From assembly GCA_035772405.1 (NCBI GenBank), contig JAYKKM010000142.1, forward strand, positions 2,710,998 to 2,774,997: DNA of 64,000 nucleotides. The letters are read 5' to 3'. Below, piece by piece: positions 27,092 to 38,511 of this stretch (the first letter of the stretch is position 1; every line of letters begins with the position of its first letter). Source of the DNA: Chrysogorgia sp. JL179-B06 (Eukaryota > Cnidaria > Anthozoa > Scleralcyonacea > Chrysogorgiidae). The notes beneath the pieces were generated by a model. The model had not been told where the DNA came from. It saw nothing but the letters and a program-made list of their open reading frames with translations, and did no database searches. The translations under genes and the position numbers were made by a program.

Positions 27092-28130
27092 CACATGAAG
27101 GAATATTTTGAGTAATGCCAAATGTTTGGAAGTTGAATTTATACATAAAAATTATGATAACAACACTTCTAAAACCATGCCATTACTCTCTGAATTTGTG
27201 CTTTTCAGCAAGGATTTAAATGATCCTTAGAAATTCCCTTTTGTTGATTGTTGTTCATACTAATCATTATCATAAACAAATAAAAGGTTATATAAACGGT
27301 TATTCCCATAAATATTTGTATAACATACCGTTTTGTTTCCTGAGACCAGATAAAGGATGGGCTTTCTCGATCATTCAAATTATTTTGATTAAGACACTTG
27401 ATTATCCACATTTCAATTGAAAAATAACTCTTCTCACACAATGGAATACTCTAAGACAAAGGTTTTGATAATATAAGTTCCGGACAACTATTAGATTTGC
27501 TTCAAACGTTCAGATGCATTTAGGAGCTATATAATATATTAGTAGATCAGAGTGAGACTTAATACCTTCGTCTTCGAACTTTGCTGAAAGCCTGAAAACG
27601 CATCACTGTCGTATTTGCCCCTGTATTTTGTAAGATCGACGAATAATTGATGATCAGCCACTTCTTTAGAATTGGTAACACAAAAAGCAATAAAGAATCC
27701 AAGACACAAACCAGTTTCAACGGCGACCACGAGAGATTCAAAATTTCAAATATGGCGCAGCGACATTAACTCGCAAGGACCTCTGGGAAATGTCCATACC
27801 CTTCACAATCCCTATACTTCCCTGCAATCCCAGCCAAAACATTGCTAAAGATGCCACAGGAGGCTACCTGTGGAAGAGGCTAGTAGAAATTATATATAAT
27901 ATCAGCATATTGTCAAGTTGAGCGAGTCAGTGTATCTTGCTGGTTTATAAAGCTCTCCGATGAGGGGGAGGGGATTGGGGCGAGCCGCTACGCAGGCTAA
28001 CTCGAATGACACCAAGACGACTCCGCGTCGCGTTTGCGCAATGTTTATTCACTTTCAGTTATATACCGGTAATGAGTATATTGAAATTGACTAAGAAATA
28101 TGCTATTGTTACAAGTAAATTTCATTGTCG
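27092..28130. other. non-coding stretch, no feature recognised
   Basis: Opposing short ORFs near 27,205-27,441 and 27,539-27,741 carry no motif. Composition shifts to higher GC near 27,950-28,060 without a gene. Confidence 0.4.
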
Positions 28131-28635
28131 GTAATATTATTCTTGTGATCTTCATAAGAAATTCATATTTAATCTTGGTTAATTATTGATAAGAAAATAT
28201 TTTCTCGTTTTAAGTTTTGTTTTTGTGTATAAATATATATTCTATTTTTCTAGGTAGGCTTTTACTTAATAAATGACAAAATATATTATAATTACATGAT
28301 CAGGTTTTCTTATTTCATGAATTTTTATTATCTCAAAATAATTGTTTTTATGGAAATCTTATCTTTTTTAACATATTATTTTTCTTGTAAATAAAATAAT
28401 TTTCTAATTTCAAGAAAATATTTTCTTAGTTTAAGAAAAAGGAAAATATTTCTTACTTTAAGAATTGTTTTTCTTATCAAGAAAATCATTTTCTTATTTT
28501 AAGAAATTGGAAAATTTCATTTCTTGCAATACAAAATATTTCTTATTTTAAGAAATTTATTATCTTGTTTCAAAGACAAATAATTCTTGAAATAAGAAAC
28601 ATTTTCTTAATAAGAAAATGACTTTTTGCTGTGTA
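28131..28635. repeat. AAGAAAATATTTTCTT-type repeat cluster ending in a transposon-like terminus
   Basis: Many short palindromic TTTTCTTA/TAAGAAAA units in both orientations from ~28,195. The right edge CTTTTTGCTGTG followed by TA (28,634-28,635) resembles the GCTGTG|TA end of the 6.1-kb element, suggesting the right terminus of a third element of this style. Its left end was not found. Confidence 0.55.
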
Positions 28636-28909
28636 AGATGCACAATTAAGTGAGATAGAAAATCGGCCGAAGGCCCGACTGAGGGTCCGAGACAGCTAGT
28701 GAACTGATATATTCTTATAAACCAATGACCAAAATTTTGGGTGAAGCTTCGTATAAATCCCGAAATGACATCACAGACTATCGGTAGTAAAATTTGAAAT
28801 TAAAATCAGCTGTTATTTTCAAAACAAAGTATTATAGCATTATGTTTTAAATTTGGGATATTTATATGAAACATCTGCTAAAATTTTGCTAAAAATATAA
28901 TTTGTGTTC

Positions 28910-29031
28910 CTATAGGATCCTATAGGAATTCCTATAGGATGGGAATTTTCCTATAGGAATTCAAATTCAAATTCCTATAGGAAAGTTTGTTCCTATAGGA
29001 TCCTATAGGAATTCCTATAGGATTTTTTCGA
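28910..29031. repeat. right CCTATAGGAATTCC cluster
   Basis: Five or more CCTATAGG palindromes and GGATCC/GAATTC cores; inverse counterpart of the cluster at 22,928-23,012. Confidence 0.85.
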
Positions 29032-29042
29032 CCTGCTGTGTA

Positions 29043-29774
29043 TTCCATGTTAATACATAAAATGTACCAACGAGGAGTACCACTGCCATAGGTATTTGAT
29101 TATTGGTTACTGAAGATAACTCCAGGAATATTTGTCCTTCTACAGCAATGAACAGGGGATCCACTTTTTAGAAACAATAGTTCTGCTGCCTTCTCCTGTA
29201 ATTAGTGTAATACATCTTGTAAGATCAAAGCAGCCACTGTACTCTTTATCTCTGTTAAGAGAAAAAGAATATGAATTAAAAATGTGTTAATTCACAAGCA
29301 ATATGCTGGTGCATGGGGGCTCTAATGAATGGTGGACCTAGGGAGGATAAGGCACCAAAGGTAAATTTTGGGAACAGGATACTTTGGGTTTTATATGCTC
29401 ATGAAAAAGTAAGAATTATTTAAATTATGTACCTGGTTCTCTATCTGGCTCCTCTTCAAACAACCTCTCCATCATGCTCACCAGGGATTTTATGTTTCTT
29501 TTGGTGCACCCGGAAGCATACTTGATCATTTTCTTCTCCAGCAATTGAAAGGTACTTGCCATATCACGAACCAACTTGTTATTATTTAAAATCCTTCCAA
29601 ATTTCGCGTTTACAATTTGCCACTCATCTTTTAGTTGTTAAATTTAACCAAACTTGCTTTGCGATCATATAAATAACAATAAGTTATTAAGAATTGCGAT
29701 ATTTTTCCCAATTTACGTGTCTATAAAACTTCGCCGCTCCTTCATCGTCCGCCATTTTGAATGCGAAAAACGTG
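29043..29774. other. outer-transposon interior, no gene recognised
   Basis: Between the nested element and the right subterminal cluster. Short ORFs only; minus-strand codons near 29,440-29,640 look protein-like but are broken and unidentified. Confidence 0.35.
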
Positions 29775-30046
29775 TTTATGTGGTGCTAATTTGACACCCA
29801 AAATTTAACTCTTGAAATGGGGCTATTTTAGCACTTTCACTTACAGGTAAGGTGTTATTTTAGCACCTTAAAAAAGTGTTAGATATCTAAGGTGCTAAAT
29901 TTGCACTTTTATACCAACTCGTGATTTTATGGTGTTAAATTGGCACCCAAATCGGTGCTAGAATAACACTTGTCATTTAGCACCACCACAAGGTGTCGAA
30001 ATAACACCTATGAAGGTGCTATTATAACACTCTGAAATTAACAGTG
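29775..30046. repeat. right subterminal repeat cluster
   Basis: About ten GGTGCTA / TAGCACC / GGTGTTA half sites in both orientations, mirroring 22,389-22,626. Confidence 0.85.
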
Positions 30047-31608
30047 TAGACGACCATTTATGAAACAATATTGGGTCCTGTTAGATAGATAAGACTCCAG
30101 CCAGCAATGCGCAGTTGCCTTTATTCCATAGATTGCTATTTTATCTAAAAGTATTTTGTAGTCAACAGTATCGAATGCTTTTTTAAGGTCGAGAAACACG
30201 ATCCCGTTTAGTTTGCCAATATCAATATTGTTATACCACTTATTGGTAATATCTAATAATGCTGTAACTGTTGAGTATAAAGGTTGAAATCCATGTTGGC
30301 AATTTGTCAGTAAATTTGAATTATTTAAATAGTCATAGATCTGGTTATAACAATAATAATAATAATAAATGTCTTTATTTCATCACAAGATAAAAAACAC
30401 ATATCTTATGTTACATCATATTAGTAAACTAATTAACTTACAAGGATATAACCTATACCTATTTACAAAGCTAAATATATTTAAAATTAGACAGTTAATA
30501 TAAGAATTTTGAAACAATTGGTATTAATCTTTAGAAAGTTACTAGACTTATTTCTACATTCATGCTACAGTGCTAAATTATATTTAAAAATTAGATGGTT
30601 AATATAAGAATTTTTGAAACGATCTGTATTAATATTTGGAAAGTTACTAGATTTATTTCTAAGTTCATATCTATTAACCTTCTTCTTTGGCAATAAGTTC
30701 CTTAACGGGTGCTGTTCAATTTGCGCGACCTTGCTAAAAAGTTTTCTATCTTGCTTTTCTAGCAGTTCCTGCACACTAATTTCCCTCGAAATATATTTGC
30801 GTTTATAACATCTTCGCAAAAAGCATTCAATTTTTGTAAGTTCAGATTTAGAAGCACCATATACTGGAAGAGCATATGTAATATTTGGTAGTACTAAGGT
30901 AATAAATAAATGATCAATCTCTTTCTGATTATAGCCTTCCTTGCGTAATGATCTTAGAATGAAAAGGCACTTGTTAGCCTTTTTTAGTTTTTCATAAACA
31001 TGAATTGTAAATCTGCTATCTTCTTGGAATGTGACTCCTAACATAACGATATGGATCAGGTTATGGATCAGCTTTTCCAAAATTTTGGCAACTACTGATA
31101 TTAGGGATATGGGTCTATAATTTGTCATCTCATCTTTAGCTTCTGATTTATAAATTGTGATAATTCTGGCAATTTTCCAATCATGAGGAAATATACCTGT
31201 TAAAATGGACTGGTTGAATATTGATGTGTAAGACATGGCGCAATAATTGGTGCCGCAGTTTTTAAGACACGAGTAGAAATACCATCAATCCCCGATGCTT
31301 TATTGGGGCCCAGCCCTTGTAGCAATTTTAAAACTTCATTTTCAGAAGTTTCGTGGAAACAAAGAAGTCCATTAACTGGGTAGTTTAATTACATCATTAA
31401 GAAAGCTAGCAGGTGATGTAGTCGATCGAGAAATATTGCTCGCAAGTTTTTTTCCTAATTCAACAAAATATTTATTAAAAGCATCAGGGATCAATATTTC
31501 ATCAATTATTTCACCATCTTCGCCTTTTATTTCTGTAATTTTGTTCTTATTCGACGGTTTATTCATTAATTCATTAATTGTTTTCCAGGTCTGTTTTCCA
31601 GGTCTGTT
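30047..31608 (-). mobile_element. LINE-B copy 2, 5' part, with nested LINE-A (30,346-31,060)
   Basis: Continues LINE-B copy 2 after the transposon: motif A region (FLDLKKAF) near 30,170, then LINE-A with its AAT tail, then the fingers region and the truncated 5' edge at the satellite. A 223-codon frame (31,236-30,565) runs from LINE-B into LINE-A, a chimera of two elements. The LINE-A entry shows the duplicated GGTTATGGATCAG junction. Confidence 0.88.
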
Positions 31609-32356
31609 GTGTGCCCTCAGTTAACCTCACCAATCTCACCATCCGTCACGATCGGACGAATCGGACGATTGGACGGATTTTTCGCTGTACCTCTTCGCAG
31701 TGTTCCCTCAGTTAACCTCACCAATCTCACGATCCGTCACGATCGGACAAATCGGACGATTGGATGGATTTTTCGCTGTACCTCTTCGCAGTGTGCCCTC
31801 AGTTAACCTCACCAATCTCACCATCCGTCACTAGCGGACAAATCGGACGAATCGGACCATTTGACGGATTTTTCGCTGTACCTCTTCGCAGTGTGCCCTC
31901 AGTTAACCTCACCAATCTCACGATTCGTCACGATCGGACAAATCGGACGATTAGACGGATTTTTCTCTGTACGTTTTCGCAGTGTGCCCTCAGTTAACCT
32001 CACCAATCTCACGATTCGTCACGATCGGACGATTGGACGAATCGGACGATTGGACGGATTTTTCGCTGTATCTCTTCGCAGTGTGCCCTCAGTTAACCTC
32101 ACCAATCTCACCATCCGTCACGATCGGACAAATCGGACGATTGGACGGATTTTTCTCTGTACGTTTTCGCAGTGTGCCCTCAGTTAACCTCACCAATCTC
32201 ACGATTCGTCTCGATCGGACGAATCGGACGATTGGACGGATTTTTCGCTGTATCTCTTCGCAGTGTGCCCTCAGTTAACCTCACCAATCTCACCATCCGT
32301 CACGATCGGACAAATCGGACGATTGGACGGAATTTTCGCTGTACCTCTTCGCAGTG
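31609..32356. repeat. satellite array 2
   Basis: About eight monomers of the same ~95-bp satellite as array 1, with the same order of several variants, indicating that arrays 1 and 2 descend from one duplicated block. Confidence 0.95.
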
Positions 32357-34679
32357 TTTATTTATTTTATTTTTATTTATAGACAATATTTACACACGGC
32401 ACAATTTCACCTAATAAATATTAAAATATTTACAAAGGAACAAACAACTATATAACAATGAAGACAAAATAATGTATTACATTTATATGAACTCAACCCA
32501 ACTGAAGTATTTGTTTCACTTTTGATTTGAAGTTTGAAATATTATCCGATGTTTTTAGAGATGTAGGAAGATTATTCCAATTTTCCGCACCTCTGTGGCT
32601 AAATGAATTATTCATATAGTTCGTTTTTGGCTTTGGTAATATCAAACTGGCTTTTGACTGCCTTGTGTTGTGATCATGTACATCGCGAGTATTTGTAAAC
32701 ATGTCACACAAGTATTCTGCAACCAATTTGTTTTTTACCTTGTACATTAAGATAGAAAGATGTTGCGCTCTTCTCTTTTCAAGATTCGAAAATCCTAACT
32801 TGTTTAAAATGTCGACTGATCGTGTTGCATAACCCTCACGTGTGATAATGCGAAACGCTCTATTCTGTAATTTTTGGAGTTTATTGGATAATGTTATTCC
32901 AAGGCAGCCCATACCTGCGCACAATAATCAAAGTATGGCTGAATTATAGAATGATATATAGTTATTAAAGTGGTAAAACCAACTGTATCTCGGAGTTGTC
33001 GAAGGATACTGAGACCCGAAGTGACCTTATTTGAAATATGATCAACATGCACAGTCCAGCTTAGAGACTCGTCTATCATTAGGCCCAATGATTTTGTCGT
33101 TTTAACTCTCTTAATTTCTAAATTACCCACATTGATGACTGGGTCAAAAGTTAATTGACTAAACCTTTTCTTAGAACCAATAAGCATGTATTCGGTTTTA
33201 CTTTTGTTTAGAGTCAATTTGCTAGCAGTCAGCCAATTTGCAACATTATTTAAATCGTCATTTAAAGCTTCAGTAATTTCATTTATATCATCACTTGCTG
33301 TTGCAATTTGGGTGTCGTCCGCAAACATGTGTGATTTTGCATTGTTTAAGCATTTTGGTAACTCGCTGATGTAAATTAGAAATAACAATGGACCTAAACC
33401 GGAACCTTGGGGTATACCTGTCTTCATCGTTAATGAGTTAGATAGACGACAATTTATGTAACAATACTGGGTCCTGTTAGATAGATAAGACTCCAGCCAG
33501 CAATGCGCAGTTCCCTTTATTTCACAGATTGCTATTTTATCTAAAAGTATTTTGTAGTCAACAGTATCGAATGCTTTTTAAGGTCGAGCAACACGATCCC
33601 GTTTAGTTTGCCAATATCAATATTGTTATACCACTTATTGGTAATATCTAATAATGCTGTAACTGTTGAGTATAAAGGTCGAAATCCATGTTGGCAATTT
33701 GTAAGTAAATTTGAATTATTTTAATAGTCATAGATCTGGTTATAATAATAATAATAATAATAAATGTCTTTATTTCATCACAAGATAAAAAATACATATC
33801 TTATGTTACATCATATTAGTAAACTAATTAACTTACAAGGATATAACCTATACCTATTTACAAAGCTAAATATATTTAAAATTAGACAGTTAATATAAGA
33901 ATTTTGAAACAATTGGTATTAATCTTTAGAAAGTTACTAGACTTATTTCTACATTCATGCTACAGTGCTAAATTATATTTAAAAATTAGACGGTTAATAT
34001 GAGAATTTTTGAAACGATCTGTATTAATATTTGGAAAGTTACTAGATTTATTTCTAAGTTCATATCTATTAATCTTCTTCTTTGGCAATAAGATCCTTAA
34101 CGGGTGCTGTTCAATTTGCGCGACCTTGCTAAAAAGTTTTCTATCTTGCTTTTCTAGCAGTTCCTGCACACTAATTTCCCTCGAAATATATTTGCGTTTA
34201 TAACATCTTCGCAAAAAGCATTCAATTTTTGTAAGTTCAGATTTAGAAGCACCATATACTGGAAGAGCATATGTAATATTTGGTAGTACTAAGGTAATAA
34301 ATAAATGATCAATCTCTTTCTTATTATAGCCTTCCTTGCGTAATGATCTTAGGATGAAAAGGCACTTGTTAGCCTTTTTTAGTTTTTCATAAACATGAAT
34401 TGTAGATCTGCTATCTTCTTGGAATGTGACTCCTAACATAACGATATGGATCAGGTTATGGATCAGCTTTTCCAAAATTTTGGCAACTACTGATATTAGA
34501 GATATGGGTCTATAATTTGTCATCTCATCTTTAGCTTCTGATTTATAAATTGGGGTAATTCTGGCAATTTTCCAATCATGAGGAAATATACCTGTTAAAA
34601 TGGACTGGTTGAATATTGATGTAAGAGATGGCGCAATAATTGGTGCCGCAGTTTTTAAGACACGAGTAGAAATACCATC
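32357..34679 (-). mobile_element. LINE-B copy 3, 3' part, with nested LINE-A (33,740-34,455)
   Basis: RT palm at 33,427-32,894 and C-terminal frame 32,924-32,493. A ~75-bp piece of 3' UTR present in other copies is missing here. LINE-A entry at 34,455. At 34,680 LINE-B stops and LINE-C begins; it resumes at 39,387. Confidence 0.88.
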
Positions 34680-34876
34680 TTTAATCTTTAATTAAATTTC
34701 TTTACACACGGTAGCCTATTCAGTAAAACTGTTTTTCAAAGGGCCGTGCTATTATAGTTAAAAATAAGTACAGCATAAACCTAACTATATATAAATATAT
34801 CAATAAACAATACTAAAATAAAAATACAAATGTAAGTCAATATATACAATTATATTACAAGTCGTCAGCTATTCAA

Positions 34877-35653
34877 TTATGAAAGATTCTTAAGTCGTCG
34901 TTTGAATGACGAGATAGATAGACTTTGATAATTGTCAGTTACTTCATTGGACAGTTCGTTCCACGAAATTGCAGCCCTATATGAGTAACTTGTTTTAAGG
35001 TAATTAGCATTTGGTTTTGCCAAAGTAAGTTTAGTGCCATTACTTCGTAAATTGTAATTTTCATTATCACAAGTATTAAATAAGTCAACAAGATAATTTG
35101 GTAATTTCGATGTCAATGCTCTAAATGTCATCAAAGTTTGACGATTTCCTAGAATCTCGTGAATTGACATCCAACCAAGTTTTTCTAAAATTTCAGTGGA
35201 ACGAACATTGTAAGTATCACCAGTTATAACACGCGCCGCTCTCTTTTGTTGTTTTGAAAGTTTATTAATATGAGTAATACAACCATCGTTCCAGACAGTT
35301 GAGCAATATCTGAAGTGAGGCAACACTAAAGCATTATACATATTTATTAGAATTTTTTGGGGAACAAATGATTTTGCCCTTCGAAGTAAAGCAATGTTTT
35401 TCGAAATTTTCTTACATTGTACTTCATTGTGTTTTCCCCACTTCAGCTGTTCATCAAGAGTTACACCAAGTGATTTCTTATGGGGGACTTGTTTGATTTT
35501 ATCACCCCCTATGCTTATTTCAGGGCTTTCGTTAATTGAGGCCAGATGATATTTGGAGCCAATAATCATAAATTCGGTTTTAGTTTTATTGAGTGTGAGT
35601 TTATTTCCCATAAGCCACTGGTGAACATTATCGAGATCATTATTAAAGTGCAT
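34877..35653 (-). CDS. LINE-C reverse transcriptase, C-terminal part (partial)
   Basis: 258 residues directly downstream of the RT active site: thumb-like NVHQWLMGNKLTLNKTKTEFMIIGS, the LGVTLDEQLKW motif, then LPHFRYCSTVW and a C-terminal region ending SFKRRLKNLS. This arrangement is standard for ORF2 of CR1/jockey-type LINEs. It is separated from the active-site part by the 1.81-kb TTAA element, whose inserted end supplies the apparent start codon; not a real gene start. Confidence 0.85.
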   Translation of the reverse strand: MHFNNDLDNVHQWLMGNKLTLNKTKTEFMIIGSKYHLASINESPEISIGGDKIKQVPHKKSLGVTLDEQLKWGKHNEVQCKKISKNIALLRRAKSFVPQKILINMYNALVLPHFRYCSTVWNDGCITHINKLSKQQKRAARVITGDTYNVRSTEILEKLGWMSIHEILGNRQTLMTFRALTSKLPNYLVDLFNTCDNENYNLRSNGTKLTLAKPNANYLKTSYSYRAAISWNELSNEVTDNYQSLSISSFKRRLKNLS

Positions 35654-35954
35654 ATAAGCCCTACAGGGTTTTTAGTTATTCGTGTAGACCACGAAAAATG
35701 ACCTAATAAAGTATTTTACAGTTTTTTATTTGGTCCTTTCGTTTCCGAGATATTGCTCTTCAAACATAGCCATTTGGCGTTGTTTGCATAAAATGCCGCG
35801 CGTGAGAGAGTCCTGGTACTCGGGGACGGATTAGATCTTCACAAACAAGGAATACATAGCGTTTTGGACAACAACAAGTTCAAAAGATCATATATCAAGT
35901 GAAATCGCCGCGATATCACGCTCAAATTCAGACTCAAATGAGTATGAAAGCCCA

Positions 35955-36344
35955 TTGTCTAGTTCAGATAATATAATCGAGGAAGAAACTGAACTATCGG
36001 CGAAATATGAGGACGAGTCTGATGACTGTTTCATGGACGCCTACGCTGATGAGCCGTTTGCTGACGCAGAATGGCTTGCCGCGTATGAAAGAAGAAGGGA
36101 GGAGGACAAAAAACACTTGGAACAACTTACTCGAAGGTGGAATGGTGCTGAATCCGTCAAATCTTGGTACGTTTATTGCGCCATATTTGTCATATATTTC
36201 ATCAATTTATTTTATGTACAGTATGGTATGGGTTTATTGGTTTATTGTATAGCCTATAGTATAGGTGCAAGTGTGGGAACTATTACAGTTCGTTGTAACT
36301 GTAAAACCCTAGGGAAATGTTCGACTGTTTCGTGCATAACTTGA
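35955..36344 (+). other. captured exon-like ORF, left arm copy
   Basis: Encodes an acidic Ser/Glu/Asp-rich segment (SSSDNIIEEETEL...SDDCFMDAYADEP, EWLAAYERRREEDKKHLEQL). Likeness to the right-arm ORF ends at a G|GTACGT splice-donor-like site near 36,166, after which the frame runs through intron-like sequence. Upstream part is frame-broken. Confidence 0.55.
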
Positions 36345-36924
36345 ACATCCTGGCTTTGGAATTTGGTCCTGTTTGTCTCAACAGATGGAGTTTGAACACT
36401 TTTTCAGACACGAGACGGACGTCGATACAATCAAATATTATCAAAAGAAAGGTAATATGAGAGGCCAAACTATTAAAATATTTAGCAAACAACCTTGTCA
36501 ATATCAAACTAAACATAGAAAAAATTTAATTTTACCATTCCATTTTATAATAGGTGTCTATGTGTAGTTTAATATTGACAAGGTTGTTTGCTAAATATTT
36601 TAACATACTTTGGCCTCTCATATTACGTCCAATTCGTGTCTGAAAAGTGTTTGCCGCTAACTCCAAACTTCATCTGTTGAGACAAACAGGACCAAAGCCA
36701 GGATCTTCAGTCATGCACGGAGGCTGTTAACCTACGACTTCAATCAATTTAGTGTCGCTCAAAACAGTCGAACATTTCTTATTTCTGTGCAGCAACAACA
36801 TTCCGTAGGGTTTTACAGTTACAACGACATCAATACAGTTCTCCCACTAGTTGCACCTATACTACAGGCTATACAATAAACCCATACCATACTGTACATA
36901 AAATAAATTAATGAAAGATATGAC

Positions 36925-37350
36925 CTATATGGCGCAATGAACGTACCAAGATTTTACGGATTCAGCACCATTCCACCTTCGAGTAAGTTGTTCCAAGTGT
37001 TTTTTGTCCTCCTCCCTTCTTCTTTCATACGCGGCAAGCCATTCTTCGTCAGCCAACGGCTCATCAGCGTAGGCGTCCATGAAACAGTCATCAGACTCGT
37101 CCTCATATTTCGCCAATAGTTCAGTTTCTTCCTCGATTATATTATCTGAACTAGACAATGGGCTTTCATACTTATTTGAGTCTGAATTTGAGTGTGATAT
37201 CGCGGCGATTTCACTTGATATATGATCTTTTGAACTTGTTGTTGTCCAAAACGTTATGTATTCCTTGTTTGTGAAATCTAATCCGTCCCCGAGTACCAGG
37301 ACTCTCTCACGCGCGGCTTTCAACGCCAAATGGCTATGTTTGAAGAGCAA
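36925..37350 (-). other. captured exon-like ORF, right arm copy (more intact)
   Basis: 141 codons starting MLFKHSHLALKAARER; about 128 codons to the donor-like site after ...AESVKSW. A polypyrimidine/AG and a short second exon candidate ending AAG|GTAATA follow in the arm (plus-strand copy near 36,360-36,453). Could be the acidic N-terminus of a piggyBac transposase or a captured host exon. Identity unknown. Confidence 0.5.
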
Positions 37351-37456
37351 TATCTCGGAAACGAAAGGACCAAATCCAAAACTGTAAAATACTTTATCAG
37401 GTCATTTTTTGTGGTCTACACGAATAACTGAAAACCCCGTAGGGCTTATATGCACT

Positions 37457-38511
37457 TTAAGTTTATTTTGTATCTCATAGGAATTATTACCTTTACAAGT
37501 GAGATTCGTATCATCAGCGAATAAAGTCGCCTCAGTTTTTTCCAAACAATTCGGTAAATCATTTATATACAGGAGAAAAAGGATGGGACCAAGGTTAGAT
37601 CCTTGTGGTACTCCACAACCAATTTCTCCTGTATCGGATGATCTGCCGTTTATTACACAAATTTGTTTTCTGTTCCCGATATAGGACTTAAACCATTCGA
37701 GAGTGTTCCCTCTTATACCATAAAATTAAAGTTTTGAGATAAGGATCTCATGATTAACAGTATCGAATGCTTTTTTGAGATCTAAAAACAGGACACCGCT
37801 AATCATACCTTTATCCATGTTGTATAGCCATTCATTCGTAGAACTAAGCAACGTAGTTTCGGTAGAATGTTGTAACCGGAAACCAGACTGCTGTTCAACG
37901 AGGATATTATTTTCAGTCATAAATAATCTTAGCTGTTTGCATACCAATTTCTCAAAAAGTTTAGCGACAACAGAGATTACCGAAATTGGTCGATAGTTAC
38001 CACAATCAGTTTTATCTCCTTCCGTGAAGATTGGCGAAACTTTAGCTAATTTCCAGTCCTCAAAGAAGATTGCTGTCTGAAGTGACAGATTATAAATGCG
38101 CAATAGCGACTCAGTAATAGTTTCACCAGCGTCTTTTAATAGCTTCATACTGATACCATCAATACCTGATGATTTTTTAGTTTTTAATTGGCTTAAAGTG
38201 TTCATTAATTCCAGACTGGTCACATTTCTGAAATAGAACGAGTTTTCAACAGGAGTCACAAAGCTCAATGGATCAATATCACTGTCTTTAATATTATCAG
38301 CTAATTTAGAGCCAATTGTTGAAAAATATTTATTAAATCCATTAGCAATATCTTTATCTCCAGTTAAAATTTGATCATTAGCGTTCAATTGTTTGACTTG
38401 CGTGGTCTTGGATTTCTTATTTAACAATTCATTAATAGCTTGCCAGCTTTCTTTGCTATTTTTAGCTTTGCTTAATTTTGTTGTTTCTTTCCCGTAACTC
38501 GTCATTTTCAT
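37457..38511 (-). CDS. LINE-C reverse transcriptase, active-site part (partial)
   Basis: From 38,511: linker [16 protein letters not shown], fingers [16 protein letters not shown] and [19 protein letters not shown], motif [19 protein letters not shown]. After a frame break near 37,725 come [20 protein letters not shown] and the catalytic FADD (~37,515). Cut at 37,456 by the TTAA insertion. The start overlaps the end of ORF1 in another frame, with no endonuclease domain between. Confidence 0.85.

Larger units (their letters stand above)
22908..29040. mobile_element. 6.1-kb nested TA-flanked transposon with CCTATAGG subterminal repeats
   Basis: TA occurs at 22,906-22,907 and 29,041-29,042. Ends start CACCCC and CACAGC (right end read inward) and continue with matching inverted AAAAAA(T)CCTATAGGAATTCC. 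Clusters of CCTATAGGAATTCCTATAGG lie at 22,928-23,012 and 28,910-29,022. Same terminal style as the host transposon but different repeat sequence. No transposase recognised; interior is mostly short ORFs and MITEs. Confidence 0.65.
22389..30046. mobile_element. 7.66-kb TA-flanked DNA transposon (EnSpm/CACTA-like ends)
   Basis: Ends CACTGTTAATTT ... AAATTAACAGTG form a 12-bp inverted repeat, and TA is duplicated at both sides (22,387-22,388 and 30,047-30,048); removing the element restores the LINE-B reading order. Both termini carry ~240 bp of short palindromic subterminal repeats. CACTG ends and two-orientation subterminal repeats resemble En/Spm (CACTA) elements, but a TA duplication also fits Tc1/mariner-type families. 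No transposase ORF is visible, so it appears non-autonomous and is filled by nested elements. Confidence 0.8.
35647..37456. mobile_element. 1.81-kb TTAA-flanked fold-back element (piggyBac-like), copy 1
   Basis: TTAA at 35,643-35,646 and 37,457-37,460; excision between them restores the LINE-C reading frame order. Ends AGTGCATATAAGCCCTAC are inverted repeats that extend almost to the middle: two ~880-bp arms with a centre near 36,550. TTAA duplication is the piggyBac signature. No transposase catalytic domain is present, so it is non-autonomous. Each arm contains one copy of an exon-like ORF. Confidence 0.88.

Noticed and set aside
26884..27146. Opposing ORFs of 75 and 73 codons that look alike on both strands
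   Set aside because: They are the two readings of a 125-bp inverted repeat (fold-back MITE), not genes.
20295..32356. Satellite as a monomeric 5' UTR promoter of LINE-B
   Set aside because: LINE-B is 5'-truncated inside its coding region at the junction, and the 3' end rejoins the interrupted satellite monomer (GGCACAC / CACTGCG), so it inserted into the satellite.
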